Assembly (NCBI GenBank): GCA_028023455.1
Contig: JAQFVV010006312.1
Span: 2,455,898 to 2,519,897, forward strand
Reading direction: 5' to 3'
DNA: 64,000 bases
Origin: Epiperipatus broadwayi
Lineage: Eukaryota > Onychophora > Udeonychophora > Euonychophora > Peripatidae
In this document: piece by piece, positions 48,817 to 62,007 of the stretch
How the letters are laid out: the number at the start of each line of letters is the position of its first letter
How positions within the stretch are numbered: position 1 is the stretch's first letter
Translations under genes and position numbers: made by a program
Notes under the pieces: model-generated
Told to the model about the DNA's origin: nothing
The model's database searches: none
The model's input: only the letters and a program-made list of their open reading frames with translations

Positions 48817-50373
48817 TGTAACACTAGTGAGAAATATATGTTGCCATGTACACATATATAGCTTACATTATATATTCTTCATTTAAAAATAAATAATGAA
48901 ATTATTAATAGAAAAAATGTTATACATTTAGAATAGTTTTCTTTTGTTTAAAATGTACTTTTAAAAATAAAATAAAAATTATGTTATATTTTCTTAGAAA
49001 AGAGAACAAAGTTTTGTCTTGAGAAAGGGATAGGGAAATATTTATAAACTCTCTCCTTTTTAAAATAAGTAAATATGGAAAGTCAAAATAAAATTTTATT
49101 TTTAAAACAAAACTTTCACAAATGTAATTAGTTTTAAAAGATTACTGACTGATAAAGAAAAAGTAAAACTAACAATTGAATTAATTAAAAAACTATGTAA
49201 ACTATCGATGAGATAGTAGGTTAATCCAAGCAATGGTTAGATTAAAATGTAAAAATAATTAATTAAGAAAAAAATTGACTTAAGTTATGATCAAAATTAT
49301 AAATAATGATAAGAAATTAATGGAGGAGAAAAAAGTATAAAAGTTACATCTTGGGTACTGTTCTTTAGTCAGGTCTGCAATCTGTAAATTCAGTTCTAGT
49401 TCAGATCAGACAGAATGTAATCAATTACAGCAGCAGTAAACATCAATGCAAAAGCAAAAAATCTGGCAATGGGTGGTACTAAACCATATTTAGTAGTGTT
49501 CAACAATGTCATGCCCCAAAGTTCTTCACAAATCAACTGTTCCTGCCTGAATCCTCATTGGAAACTAAGGCCAAAATGGTAAAATAGATGCTACTGCAAA
49601 TTCTCTTTCTCACATTATCATGACAAAAAATGGAAAATAAGCCCTGAAACCAATGATGAAGACCAAAAAGCCAACCAGTTGGAAACTGATGATCATGAAA
49701 ACCTAGGTGAAGACATTTTGATACTTGTTTATAGACACTTTATTCTTATTTTAAATGAACTTTAATTAATAAGGGACTAACATAATTTTAGCATAAAAAT
49801 AATCATTTATATTTTTATGTAACTATTGTGTTATTTTATATTATATTAGATATGTGTGTGCATAAATAAATATTAATGTTTGCTTAAAATATTATTTAGT
49901 GTATTCTTCCTCTCTCTCTTGTCACTGCATTATTATTAGTTTAAGAGTATACATATTTTTATGTGTTAAATGTGCTGAACCCTGGTTAAAAGTATGAGCT
50001 ATCCATGGGATATTTCAAGCACTGGATCAATGCCTGCTATGTAATCTAGGGTTGTATGGCACTTGAGGTTAATCTTCATAACAAATAAAAATGCTTTGGA
50101 TGGCAGGGGTTAGAATACAACAGTTGAAGTGAACATGGTCTGAAAATATGATTGTGTTGTGCTTTGCATAGCTCAATCTGACTGTGGGTATCATTCATAA
50201 CTATTCTATCAATGACATTCTTCTTATTTCTTGAAGGGATAGTCCATTCTTGTATTATTAAATTAAATATAAATCTTACTAAAGTTTAGATTCTAAAAAT
50301 TATTATAAAAAGGATTTAAACCCAACCAAAAGTAGTTTCTCTTTTTCAGTGGTCATGGTTCAGATGACATCCA
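48817..50373 (+). repeat. Element B 5' LTR
   Basis: It contains GTATAAAAG at 49335-49343, then TTCTTTAGTCAGGTCTGCAA as a likely start region, and AATAAATATTAATGTTTGC near 49866 as a polyadenylation signal region. The right LTR keeps all three. Confidence 0.65.
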
Positions 50374-51825
50374 AAATGGGTGCCAAAGTACCATAATTGA
50401 CCCAACATAATCAATGTTGGAAAAAAATAGTAAAATTGTAAATAAAATTCAAAAAAAGTTCAAAACTAAAATTTAAATTAAACACTAATAAATGTTAAAA
50501 TCGGTGAGCAGTATGAGAAGATAAATAAACCAAGGCATCAAATTATAATATTATTCAATTCATTATTAGGGTTGTTTGTTTTTAGTCAAACATTTCATTC
50601 CATTTAAAATATTTAGTCAAACATTTCATTCAATTTCAAAATAGAAAACAAATAATGAAAATAAAAAAATCTTCTGACAAAGGTTGGGGGGTTGGAGTTT
50701 ATATTAATTGGATGAATTTTTTTAAAAAAAAAAAAAAAACTTTTTTTATACACATATTATGGGAACTGAGTAAAAAAAATAAATTAAAATCAATATCTGA
50801 AAATGACAATAAAAGAGTATATAATAAATGAAGTACAATGAGAATTTTTATTTTATTTTTTAGAGTAAAGTAAAATTATATTTCAGAGTAAATGTATGAG
50901 AATAAAATAAAAGATTTTTTTAGAGAATTAACATATGTAAATGAAAAAAGAAAAAGTTTTAAAAGTAAAGAAGTTGAATAAAACATACAATAAATAAAAT
51001 AAATCTATAATAAAGTAAATATAAAAATTGTAAAATAATCTTTCAGGTAAGTGTAGATTGTGTATATGTAAATAGAGTCATGGAGAGAGGAAGAGCAGAT
51101 AAAACTTGATAGAAGTTAAATGTAGGTTGTTAATATGTAAACTTCAGACCTATAACAGGCTAAAAGAAAGAGATTTCCTGATAGGATGAGGTTCCAGTAA
51201 AAAGGTTCTGGACATATCTGATACACTGGGAGAAGTAGTCCCAGCCTCCTATCCAAATAAATATGCACCCTAGAAAATAGATCCATATAAGCTGCAAACC
51301 AATTCATTGAAAAAAAATTCCCAACATCATAGAGTTATAATAAATGTCATTTTAAAGCATACGTCAAATGGTCAGTGGATGAATACTTTGATTCACAGTA
51401 ACCCCATATCTCCTAGAATGCAGACCCAAAGGAGAAAGTCCTGGGCTTATTCAACACTCTGGTAGAGCAATTCCAGCATAGAAATATTGTAAAATATTTT
51501 TATTGCATAAGTCAAATATAAGTCAGATAGGTCTGCCATTCACAGCATTTATCCTCTTTGTACACATCAGAAAGATTCATGTTGTCCTCATGATCAATCA
51601 CATATGACATATTCATTGGAAATCAATGTAGATTACAGCTTGATGAGATAGAGCAGCATAGAAAAAGTCACCCTCTGTAGCATGTCAATCATGAGCAAAT
51701 CTAAACTTTTTTTTAAAAAAAAAAATACATATGAAAAATCAAACTGAAAAGTTTAAAATAAAATGTCAGAGCTAAAATGGGTCAAACTGACACATTTTAC
51801 CTTTTAAACTGGGATGTGTGTGTTA
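50374..51825 (+). other. Element B internal region
   Basis: A primer-binding-like TGGGTGCCAAAGTACC stands at 50377-50392. The rest is A-rich. 51060-51700 is of more even composition but shows no domain. The 63-codon minus-strand frame at 51116-51307 is not supported by any motif. Confidence 0.5.
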
Positions 51826-53350
51826 TGTAATGATAGTGAGAAATATATGTTGCCAAGTGCACATATACAGTTCATGCTACATATTTTTCATTTAAAAATA
51901 AATGATTAAATTATTAATAAAAACAAAAATAGAAAAAAAATGTAATATGTTTAGAGTAGTTTTCTTTTGTTTAAAATGTAGTTTTAAAAATAATAATAAT
52001 AATAAAAGTTTGCATTATATTTTCTTTGAAAAGAGAATAAAGGGTAGGGAAATGTTTATTAACTATCTCCTTTTTAAAATAACAAAATATGGAAAGTCAG
52101 AATAAAATTTTGTTTGTAAAAGAAAACTTTCACAAATATAATTAATTTTAAAAGATTATTGGCTGATAAAAAAAAAGGTAAAACTAACAATTGAATTAAT
52201 TAAGAAACTATGTAAACTATTGATGAGATAATACATTAATCTAAACAAAAGGTTAGTTTAAACCAAATATAAGAATAATTAATTAAAAAAACAGACTTAA
52301 GTTACAATCAAAATTAAAAATAATAATAAGAAATTAAAACAATGGGAGAAAAAAGTATAAAAGTTCTTCAGTCAGGCCTGCAATCTGTAATTCAGTCTAA
52401 TTTAAATTTAGATCAGCCAGAATGTAATCAATTATAGCTGCAATCAATATCAAGAACAAAGTTGCAGATCTAGTAACATGCAGTGCTAGACTATTTTTAG
52501 GAGTATTCAACAACTTTATGCCCAAATGTCTTCCACAAATCAACTATCCTTGCCTGATTCCCCAATAGAAACTAAGGCTAAAGTGGTGAAGTAAATGCTG
52601 CATTAAACTCTCTACCATTGTCAAGACAAATATAGAAAAAACAAGTCATGAAACCATTGATAGAGACCAAAAAGTCAACTGGTTGGAAACTGACAATCAT
52701 GAAAACCTAGATAAAGGCATTTTGATACTTGTCTATAGACACTTTATACTTATTTTAAATGAACTTTTATTATTACCCTGAAAGTAATCATTTATATTAT
52801 GTAAATATTATATTGTTATTTTATATTGCATTACATATGTGTGTGTGAATAAATATTAATGTTTGCTTAAATATTATTTGGTCTATTCTCATTCTTTTTT
52901 GTCACTGTGTCACTATTAGTTTAATAATATAAGTATTATTACATGTTAAGTTAAAGGTGCTAAACCCTGGTTAAGAGTATGAACTAGCCATAGGATTTTT
53001 CATGTGCTGGATTATGTGCCTGTCATCTGAAATATGCTGACTATATAACCTATGGTTCATTGGCACCTGAGGTTGATCCTCAAATCAAACAAATGCTTTG
53101 GATGGAAGGGGTTTAAATCCAGAAGTTAAAGTGGTCCATGGTCTGGTAATGTGATCATGATGTGCTTTGCATAACTCGATCTGACTATGGGTATCATTGA
53201 TGCCTATGCTATCAATGGTAAGGGGCTGGCCCATCCCATAATATTAAAATAAATGTTAAACTGATTAAAGGTTAAATTCCAAATATATTAAAGTTATTTT
53301 ACAAGGTATTTAAAACCAATATAAACAACTGATCTCAAGGGACCCAGTTA
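51826..53350 (+). repeat. Element B 3' LTR
   Basis: Aligns along its length with 48817-50345, for example GAGAAATATATGTTGCCA, GAAAACCTAG and CCTGGTTAA(A/G)AGTATGA(A/G)CTA. TATA box at 52356-52363. Confidence 0.7.
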
Positions 53351-54113
53351 AATATATAGAATAGAATTATTTTAAAGTAATTGTTTGAAGAAAAAAAAGA
53401 TATTTAAAATTTATATATTTAAAAAAAAGCAAGTAAATAACTTTTGTTTGAAATGAAGAATTAATTCATAGACTATTGATAACTTTGTTTTTTTTTTTTA
53501 AAAAAAGTAGATTTTTTTTTAAAAAAAAAAACTTGCTAGAGTATTTTAAAGACATTGGTAATTAATAAAACAACAATAATCATGTCAAGAGTGATATAAT
53601 TTTTTTTTAAAGAAAAGGAAAAAGAAAATACTTTGATTGACTATAAAGGGTAAGACATAATTATAATTTATATCATCTATATTTTTGGAGATACACATGC
53701 ATGTGTGAATTTTGTATATGTTCAAAGTGTAATTAATTATGAAGGATGTTACTAATTTTATTATTTTGACAAGTTCATATATATTTCTTTTATATTATGC
53801 CACATTCCTATGTGTGTGTATATATATATCAATGCATGTAAGATAGACACATATGTAAATTTTAATCATTTATTTTATTTTTCATCAATTCAAATATGTT
53901 CAGAATTTATTAGACCACATGTCTGTCTGCTGACTGAGTTCTAAGAAAATATATTGGAACATATATGTAAATGACAATGTAATAAATTGAATTCTGTTTT
54001 TACATTTTACAGTACTATAGGTAAAATTTAATCATTTTTATTATTAAATATCAATTCAAATATATTCATTTTTAAATTATAATGCACATCTGTGTATATA
54101 TATATATATATAT
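53351..54113 (+). repeat. Element X 3' LTR, second block
   Basis: Aligns with about 45430-46035 of the left X LTR. It ends in CACATCTGTG followed by a TA repeat, where element D begins. The left X LTR reads through this point (CACATCTGTGATATATATAT then GGTGTGTG), showing the empty site. Confidence 0.8.
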
Positions 54114-56133
54114 TGTAACAATATATAAATATGCCATTACATTAATTTGAAATAAAAACTTTTAAGTTCGCAAATAAAAATAAATGTATTAAAAAAACCA
54201 AACGCTAAAATTAAAATGTTTGTTAAACATATATATATATTTGCACAGATGCAAAACTTTAAAAATATTAAAAAAAAAAATTAAGTATTTGAACGTACTT
54301 TTTTATAAAAAAGTACAAGTTTTAAAGATAAAATATTTTTGTAGATGGAAATGATTGTTTATTAATTATCCAAAAGCAAATTAGCCCTTGGGCTGTTGTG
54401 TAATTAAAAGTCAGATGAAAAATAGATAGGAGAATAAAGAGAATTTAGCTTGACCAATAGAAGCACCAAGCCTCTTGGACCTTAACAAAAATTTGGATTA
54501 GTGATGTCTTTGTTTGTTGAATCTGGAGATGTACTATAAAAAGAAAAATATTGAGTTCCTGCCAGTTTCCAGCTTGATTTGGTGAGACGAATGATAAGAT
54601 GCACTTGTCATTCTCTCTCACTTATTTTTAAAATGAAAAGACTGTGATACCAGAATGGAACCATCTAAGGCTACCTCCAGAATATCAGACCACTTTTTCA
54701 TGAAAGTCTTTGTGGGAATTGCCAACAGGAACCTGGACTCTTCTCCTGTAAGCAATTGAACTGAACAAATTTAAAATCTGAAGTAATTAAGAACTTTAAA
54801 GATTTGATCAGTTAATCTAAATTTTTTTAAAAAAAGAACTTTTCTCTGACTTATGTTTCAAATTAATTATAAATATTTAATTTTTACATATTTGTTTGCT
54901 ATAATCATATCCATTTTATTATTTTATTTGTACTAATATTTATTGTTTAAATTTTAAATGAGGAAATTTAAGTTGGGTATGGACGTTGCATGGATTCGTT
55001 AGCAGTTGATTATGTTGTGGTTTTCACATTCAGTTAGAATATATAGGTCATTGATGTCAATGTGGCATCTATGATGAATGCCATTGGGTTTCTTGAATTC
55101 CCTCTGCAATTGACATTATCGATGACTTTGTATTTTGATCGGTTGTGTTTATTTTGAAATGTTTTTAACCGTGGAATCTATGCAGCCAATCTATACTCAA
55201 CATTATAAAACAAATTTTATAAAATTCATCTGTGCGAACATATCTAAATGTTAAAGTTAAGTTGGGCATGAATGGCTATGTAGTTTTGTAAAGTTATATT
55301 AAGGGAGGGTAATCTTAGGTTATTCATTTCATAGTTGAATTAGGTCAATGGATTGGATATATTTGTGTAATTAGTAGATGTTGTATGAGTTTCACTACGT
55401 GCAGAATCACTATATATGCTGCACAAATCCTTTTGCCTATGGATGGGATTGTAAGTTGGCAAAAAGGACCGCAGTCCCTTCCTATGGAGTTTTTATTTTA
55501 TTGTTCTTCTTGCCATACAGATATAACATTCCTGTATTGGACAAGAGTCAATGTCATCTCTAACTATACTGTTCAGATGTCCATTCCTGACAGTATAGTA
55601 TATATGTGCTGTTGTATTTTTATGCTACATTGAATACATAAATGTATCAGATGGATTGATGCCGGTTTGACTGCGAACTTTTGGCCTAAGATTAAATAAG
55701 GGATAGAATATTTTCTTTTCAAATGCAGATCTATGTAGTCTATTTATACTTGACCCACTAAATAAATATTAAACTCATTATTGCAATCTATTTAAAATTA
55801 AAAGTTACTATAAAAATATAAAATGTTAAATGTATTCCTCAAAATTTATTTATATGTGCGTTAATAAATGTTTGTTTGTTAATTACTGGCAGTGGCTTAT
55901 TTTTTTTTTTTATATATAATCTTAGATAAGAATTTATTATAAAATATAAATCTCTGCTATTCCACTGAGGTAGTGACAATGGGCTAACGACCGAATCAAT
56001 ATATATAAAATAAAAAAAACATATTTTTTTTTAACTTACGTATCTGACTACTTTATAAATTTTCTAGGTTCAAATGCCTAGTGGCGCCCTGTAGTGTAGA
56101 TACGTATAACTCCCTATTCTCTGGATCATTACA
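54114..56133 (+). repeat. Element D 5' LTR
   Basis: TATA box TATAAAAAG at 54535-54543, donor-like CTCCTGTAAGC near 54745, AATAAATATTAAACTC near 55760. The block 55549-55886 is almost identical to the other LTR while neighbouring parts are clearly diverged. An 82-codon frame (55385-55633) is shared in part with the other LTR but has no recognised motif. Confidence 0.8.
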
Positions 56134-56667
56134 ACTGGCTACCCAATGTGAGCTGATCTTTAATAAATCACCAAGTGCCCTGAGAATTTTAAAGATAAAT
56201 CATGCCTGTCATATTTTTTCTGAAATATAAATATATTTTTTGTCTTAACATAAAGTTATACTTTGAATTTTGTTTTAAAGGTACTGCCAGTAAGAAAAAT
56301 TGCACATATGTAAAAATGAATGCGAGGAATAAAACGTAATAATAAATATAAATCATAATTTTTTTTAAAAAAAAAGTTTTGTTTAAATTAAAATCTAATC
56401 ATTCAACTTGCGTAAGTAATAGTTAAAAGTAGAAGAAAAGAAATTTGGAAGGAAGGGGGCAGAAATTTAGCTGGTAGTAAGGAATAAACAGTCAACAATT
56501 TTTTTTTATCATTATATTTGTGTGTAATTACTGTTTTGTCTTTTAAAAAAAAAGTTTTGTCCTTTTGAAATTTTTATATATAATCAATTTGTGTAACATA
56601 ATTACTAACACTAAGTAAATTTTTTTTTTTTTTTAATGTTTTTGTTTTTTGAGGAAGTTTACTGATA
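56134..56667 (+). other. Element D internal region
   Basis: The primer-binding-like TGGCTACCCAATGTGAGC lies at 56136-56153, two bases inside the LTR. A purine-rich tract with GAAATTTGGAAGGAAGGGGG near 56450 resembles a polypurine tract but lies about 200 bases from the right LTR. No ORF. Confidence 0.6.
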
Positions 56668-58680
56668 TATAATGCTATATAAATATGCCGTTACATTAAT
56701 TTGAAATAAAAACTTTTAAGTTTGCAAATAAAAATAAATGTATTAAAAAAACTAAACGCTAAAATTAAAATGTTTGTTGAACGTATATATATTTGCACAG
56801 ATGCAAAACTTTAAAAATATTTTTTTTAAAAAAAAAAAGTATTTGAACGTACTTTTTTATAAAAAAGTACAAGATTTAAAGATAAAATATTTTTGTAGAT
56901 GGAAATGATTGTTTATTAATTATCCAAAAGCAAACTAACACTTGGGCTGTTGTGTAATTAAAAAGTCAGATGAAAAATAGATAAGAGAAAAAAGAGAATT
57001 TAGCTTGACCAATAAAAGCACCAAGCCTCTCAGACCTTAATGAAAATTTGGATTAGTGACATCTTTGTTCGTTCAATCTGGAGATGTACTATAAAAAGAA
57101 AAATATTGAGTTCCTGACAGTTTCCAGCTTGATTTGGTGAGACAAATGATAAGATGCACTTGTCATTCTCTCTCACTTATTTTAAAAATGAAAAGACTGT
57201 GATACGAGAATGGAACCAGCTAAGGCTACCTCCAGAATATCAGACCGGTCTTCCATGAAAGTCTATGTGGGAATTGCCAACAGGAACCTGGACTATTCTA
57301 CCATAAGCTATTGAACTGAACGATTTTAAAATCTGAAGTAATTAAGAACTTTAAAGATTTAATCAGTTAATCTAAATTTTTAAAAAAAAAGAACTTTTCT
57401 CTGACTTATGTTTCAAATTAATTATAAATGTTTAATTTTTACATATTTGTTTGCTAAAAAATCATTTCCATTTTATTATTTTATTTGTATTAATATTTAT
57501 TGTTTAAATTTTAAATGAGGAAATTTAAGTTGGGTATGGACATTGCATGAATTTATTAGCAGTTGATTATATTTCACATTTGGTTAGAATATATAGGTCA
57601 TTGATGTCAATGCAGCATCGTATGATGAATGCCATTGGGTTTCTTGTATTACCTCTTCAATTGAAGTTATCGATGACTTTGTATTTTGATCGGTTGTGTT
57701 TATTTTGAAATGTTTTAAACTGTGGACTTTATGCAGCCAATCTATACTCAACATTATAAATCAAATTTTATAAAATTTATTTGTGTGAACATATCTAAAT
57801 GTTAAAATTAAGTCGGGCGTGAATGGCTATATAGTTTTGTAAATTTATATTAAGGGAGGGTAATCTTAGGTTATTCATTTTGTAGTCGTATTAGGTCAAT
57901 GGATTGGATATATTTGTGTAATTAGTAGATAAAAGTATGAGTTTCGCTACATGAAGAATCACTGTATACGCCACACAAACCCTTTGCCTATGGATGGGAT
58001 TGTAAGTTGGCAAACAGGACCGCGGTCCCTTCCTATGGAGTTTTTATTTTATTGTTATTCTTGCCATACAGATATAACATTCCTGTATTGGACAAGAGTC
58101 AATGTCATCTCTAACTATACTGTTCAGATGTCCATTCCTGACAGTATAGTATATATGTGCTGTTGTATTTTTATGCTACATTGAATACATAAATGTATCA
58201 GATGGATTGATGCCGGTTTGACTGCAAACTTTTGGCCTAAGATTAAATAAGGGATAGAATATTTTCTTTTCAAATGCAGATCTATGTAGTCTATTTATAC
58301 TTGACCCACTAAATAAATATTAAACTCATTATTGCAATCTATTTAAAATTAAAAGTTACTATAAAAATATAAAATGTTAAATGTATTCCTCAAAATTTAT
58401 TTATACGTGCGTTAATAAATGTTTGTTTGTTAATTACTGGCAGTGTCTTATTTTCTTTTTATATATTCTTAGATAAGAATTTATTATAAAATATAAATCT
58501 CTGCTATTTCACTGAGCTAGTGACGATGGGCTAATGACCAGAATCAAAATATATAAAATAAAAAAATAAAATTTTTTTTAACTTATGTATCTGCCTACTT
58601 TATAAATTTTCTAGGTTCAAATGCCTAGTGGTGCCCTGTAGTGTAGATATGTATAACTCCCTATTCTCCAGATCATTACA
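56668..58680 (+). repeat. Element D 3' LTR
   Basis: Matches the left LTR along its whole length. TATA box at 57090-57098. A 77-codon frame at 57951-58184 shares its last 60 or so residues with the frame in the left LTR, which follows simply from DNA identity. Confidence 0.8.
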
Positions 58681-59795
58681 ATATATATATATATATAGGT
58701 TTTATATAAACTCTTTAGCAGGTATTTCATATCAAAATGTGATAATTTTTTTAATTGTAAATTAATCAAAATCAGAAAGATTAATTTAGCTGTGTATAGC
58801 TATATTCTAAAGGCATTGTTTTCATTTTTTTTGTTATTAATAAACTTGTATGCTATTTTAAAAATTATTCAAGTGTACTTGATTCTTAATGGTTTTTAGA
58901 TATGTTGCATTGTCTCTTGATCACAGTAATAGTTATAGAGCTTATGTTCTCTGTGCTAGATTTGTGCATAGTGGTCTGATATATAAAAAGGGAGTATTTT
59001 AATTTATGGGCATGCCTTATTTTCATTTTTTATTGTTATTAATAAACTTGTATACAATTATTAAAATTATTCCAGTGTTCTTGATTCTAAATGGTTTTTA
59101 GAATATTATATGTTGCATTATCTCTTGATCACAATAATAGTTATAGAGCTTATGTTCTCTGAGCCAGATTTGTTCATAATGGTCTGACATATAAAGGGGG
59201 AGCATCTTAGTATTTATGGACATCCAGTAATAATGATGATATTTTCATTATTATGAAGGTCTTCTGCAAAGAGTATATTATTTAATGTCCATGCAGTACA
59301 TTTTATTTTGTTTAGTCTACAATTATAGTTAGCCAGTCCTTTAATGATGTTAAATGGCTCTAGCATTGATGATGATCAGAATGTTTTAATATCCCAGCAT
59401 TATTGTTTTTATGGTTATGTATTCTTATGGATGAGCACTTAGTTTATGCATCCAAATTGTATTTAAATAATAGCCACAAGCTGGCAAAGGCTAAATAGTT
59501 GGCCTGGTTTATAGTAGACCCATTCAAATCCAGTCACAATATTGATTATTGATTTATTGTATTATTAATTACTGATAATGATGAGTATTACTTATACTTG
59601 TTTGTAATGCTGGCAGATTTATTTAATTATACTGATAGTGACTCTAAGGAGTTAACTGGGCTGATCTCTGAATGATATCAAGATCTCTCATGCTCTTATA
59701 ATATATAACATTGCTTATATATCCTTTAATATTACTTATATATTGTTTGAAATATTTGTTAAAATGGTGTTGATGATAATGTTTTCCATCACTCA
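58681..59795 (+). repeat. Element X 3' LTR, third block, with a tandem duplication
   Basis: Aligns with about 46036-46956 (GTAAACTCTTTAGGAGGTAT against ATAAACTCTTTAGCAGGTAT). A stretch of about 190-200 bp (about 58816-59015 and 59016-59205) carrying TTGTTATTAATAAACTTGTA is present twice here but once in the left LTR. The LTR ends at CATCACTCA; the DNA beyond differs from the X interior. Confidence 0.75.
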
Positions 59796-61340
<1,545 letters not shown>

Positions 61341-61344
61341 ATAA

Positions 61345-61942
61345 CAGAGCAGAATTGTCTATCCCAAAGACCAACCAAAAAATAACAACACCAAAACTAA
61401 CATAGACACCCAAGATTCAAACAAAAATAACTCTCAAGAAACCACAACACAAAATACAACAATTACATCACAGGATCAGCATCTCAATAAAACAAAAGGT
61501 GTACCAAGTAAAAATCAACAAACAGAAAATAAATGCACACAGCTATATAATGAAAATATAAATCTAGATAATATAAGGACACCAATAATAAAACAAACTA
61601 CAACAATAAACAAAACTGCATCAAACATAATGGATGCAATAGAACCCCCTCTTCCACCCATTCAAGAGAATACACCAGAGGAAAAAAAGCCAGGTAGACC
61701 ACCTAATAACCATGAATCCAAAAAGGCAAAAAACAAACCGACCAAAAGCACAACTCATCAGACATATACAACCTAGAAAATGATGAAATAGAAATGGATT
61801 TAAGCCAACAACAAATGGACAACTATTCAGTTTCATCACAAATTGACTGTATAGAGTCTGAACCAATATTAAATGAAAGAAAAACTGATAATAAACCCTA
61901 CAAAGTCTTAAATATGTATCAGCATCCATCTACTGCAATATA
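61345..61942 (+). pseudogene. LINE ORF1-like protein with an AT-hook-like motif
   Basis: The first open part (stop at 61774-61776) is rich in Asn, Thr, Gln and Lys and contains EPPLPPIQ followed by EEKKPGRPPNNHESKKAKNK. KPGRPP with flanking lysines resembles an AT hook, a minor-groove binding motif. A one-base shift near 61765 leads into an acidic tail (SSDIYNLENDEIEMD) that stops at 61942, 66 bases before ORF2. No RRM or CCHC domain is seen and the N-terminus is missing or degraded. The role would be nucleic-acid binding in the element's ribonucleoprotein. The start is unknown; the frame simply opens after TAA at 61342. Confidence 0.5.
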
Positions 61943-62007
61943 AACAAAAATTTAGAATTAAAAAATAAATAAAATTCAATACCCTGTTATAAAATTATCC
62001 TAAAAAC

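Larger units (their letters stand above)
48817..53350 (+). mobile_element. Element B: non-coding LTR element inserted into the X 3' LTR
   Basis: Two direct repeats of about 1.5 kb (48817 to about 50373 and 51826 to about 53350) begin TGTAACACTAGTGAG and TGTAATGATAGTGAG and flank about 1.45 kb of internal DNA. The flanks are TA-rich on both sides, and the X sequence resumes at ATATATAGAAT, so the insertion point is clear. No protein-coding region was recognised. The 3' borders of the two LTRs do not align base for base, so those coordinates are approximate. Confidence 0.7.
54114..58680 (+). mobile_element. Element D: short-interior LTR element with 2.0 kb LTRs
   Basis: LTRs at 54114-56133 (2020 bp) and 56668-58680 (2013 bp) flank a 534 bp interior. 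The left LTR starts TGTAACAATATATAAATA and both end GATCATTACA, giving the TGTAA/TTACA terminal repeat. In the right LTR the first dinucleotide has become TA. Both outer flanks are TA repeats, so any target duplication is hidden. There is no gag or pol. This is the youngest and best preserved of the three nested elements. Confidence 0.85.
44457..59795 (+). mobile_element. Element X: non-coding retroelement with about 2.5 kb LTRs, 3' LTR split by elements B and D
   Basis: The left LTR (44457-46956) is repeated in three blocks to the right: 47823-48816, 53351-54113 and 58681-59795. The gaps between these blocks are exactly elements B and D. The internal region is 46957-47822. Both LTRs start at GTAACAA or ATAACAA and end CATCAC(C/T)CA. 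A primer-binding-like site follows the left LTR, and a pyrimidine tract and CAGATGGAGAG precede the right one. No gag or pol is present, so the element would depend on proteins of another element. The orientation (+) is inferred from the primer-binding site and the TATA box. Confidence 0.7.

Noticed and set aside
55378-58184. Frames in the two D LTRs as a conserved protein
   Set aside because: The shared residues follow from DNA identity of the LTRs; the 5' ends of the frames differ and no motif is present.
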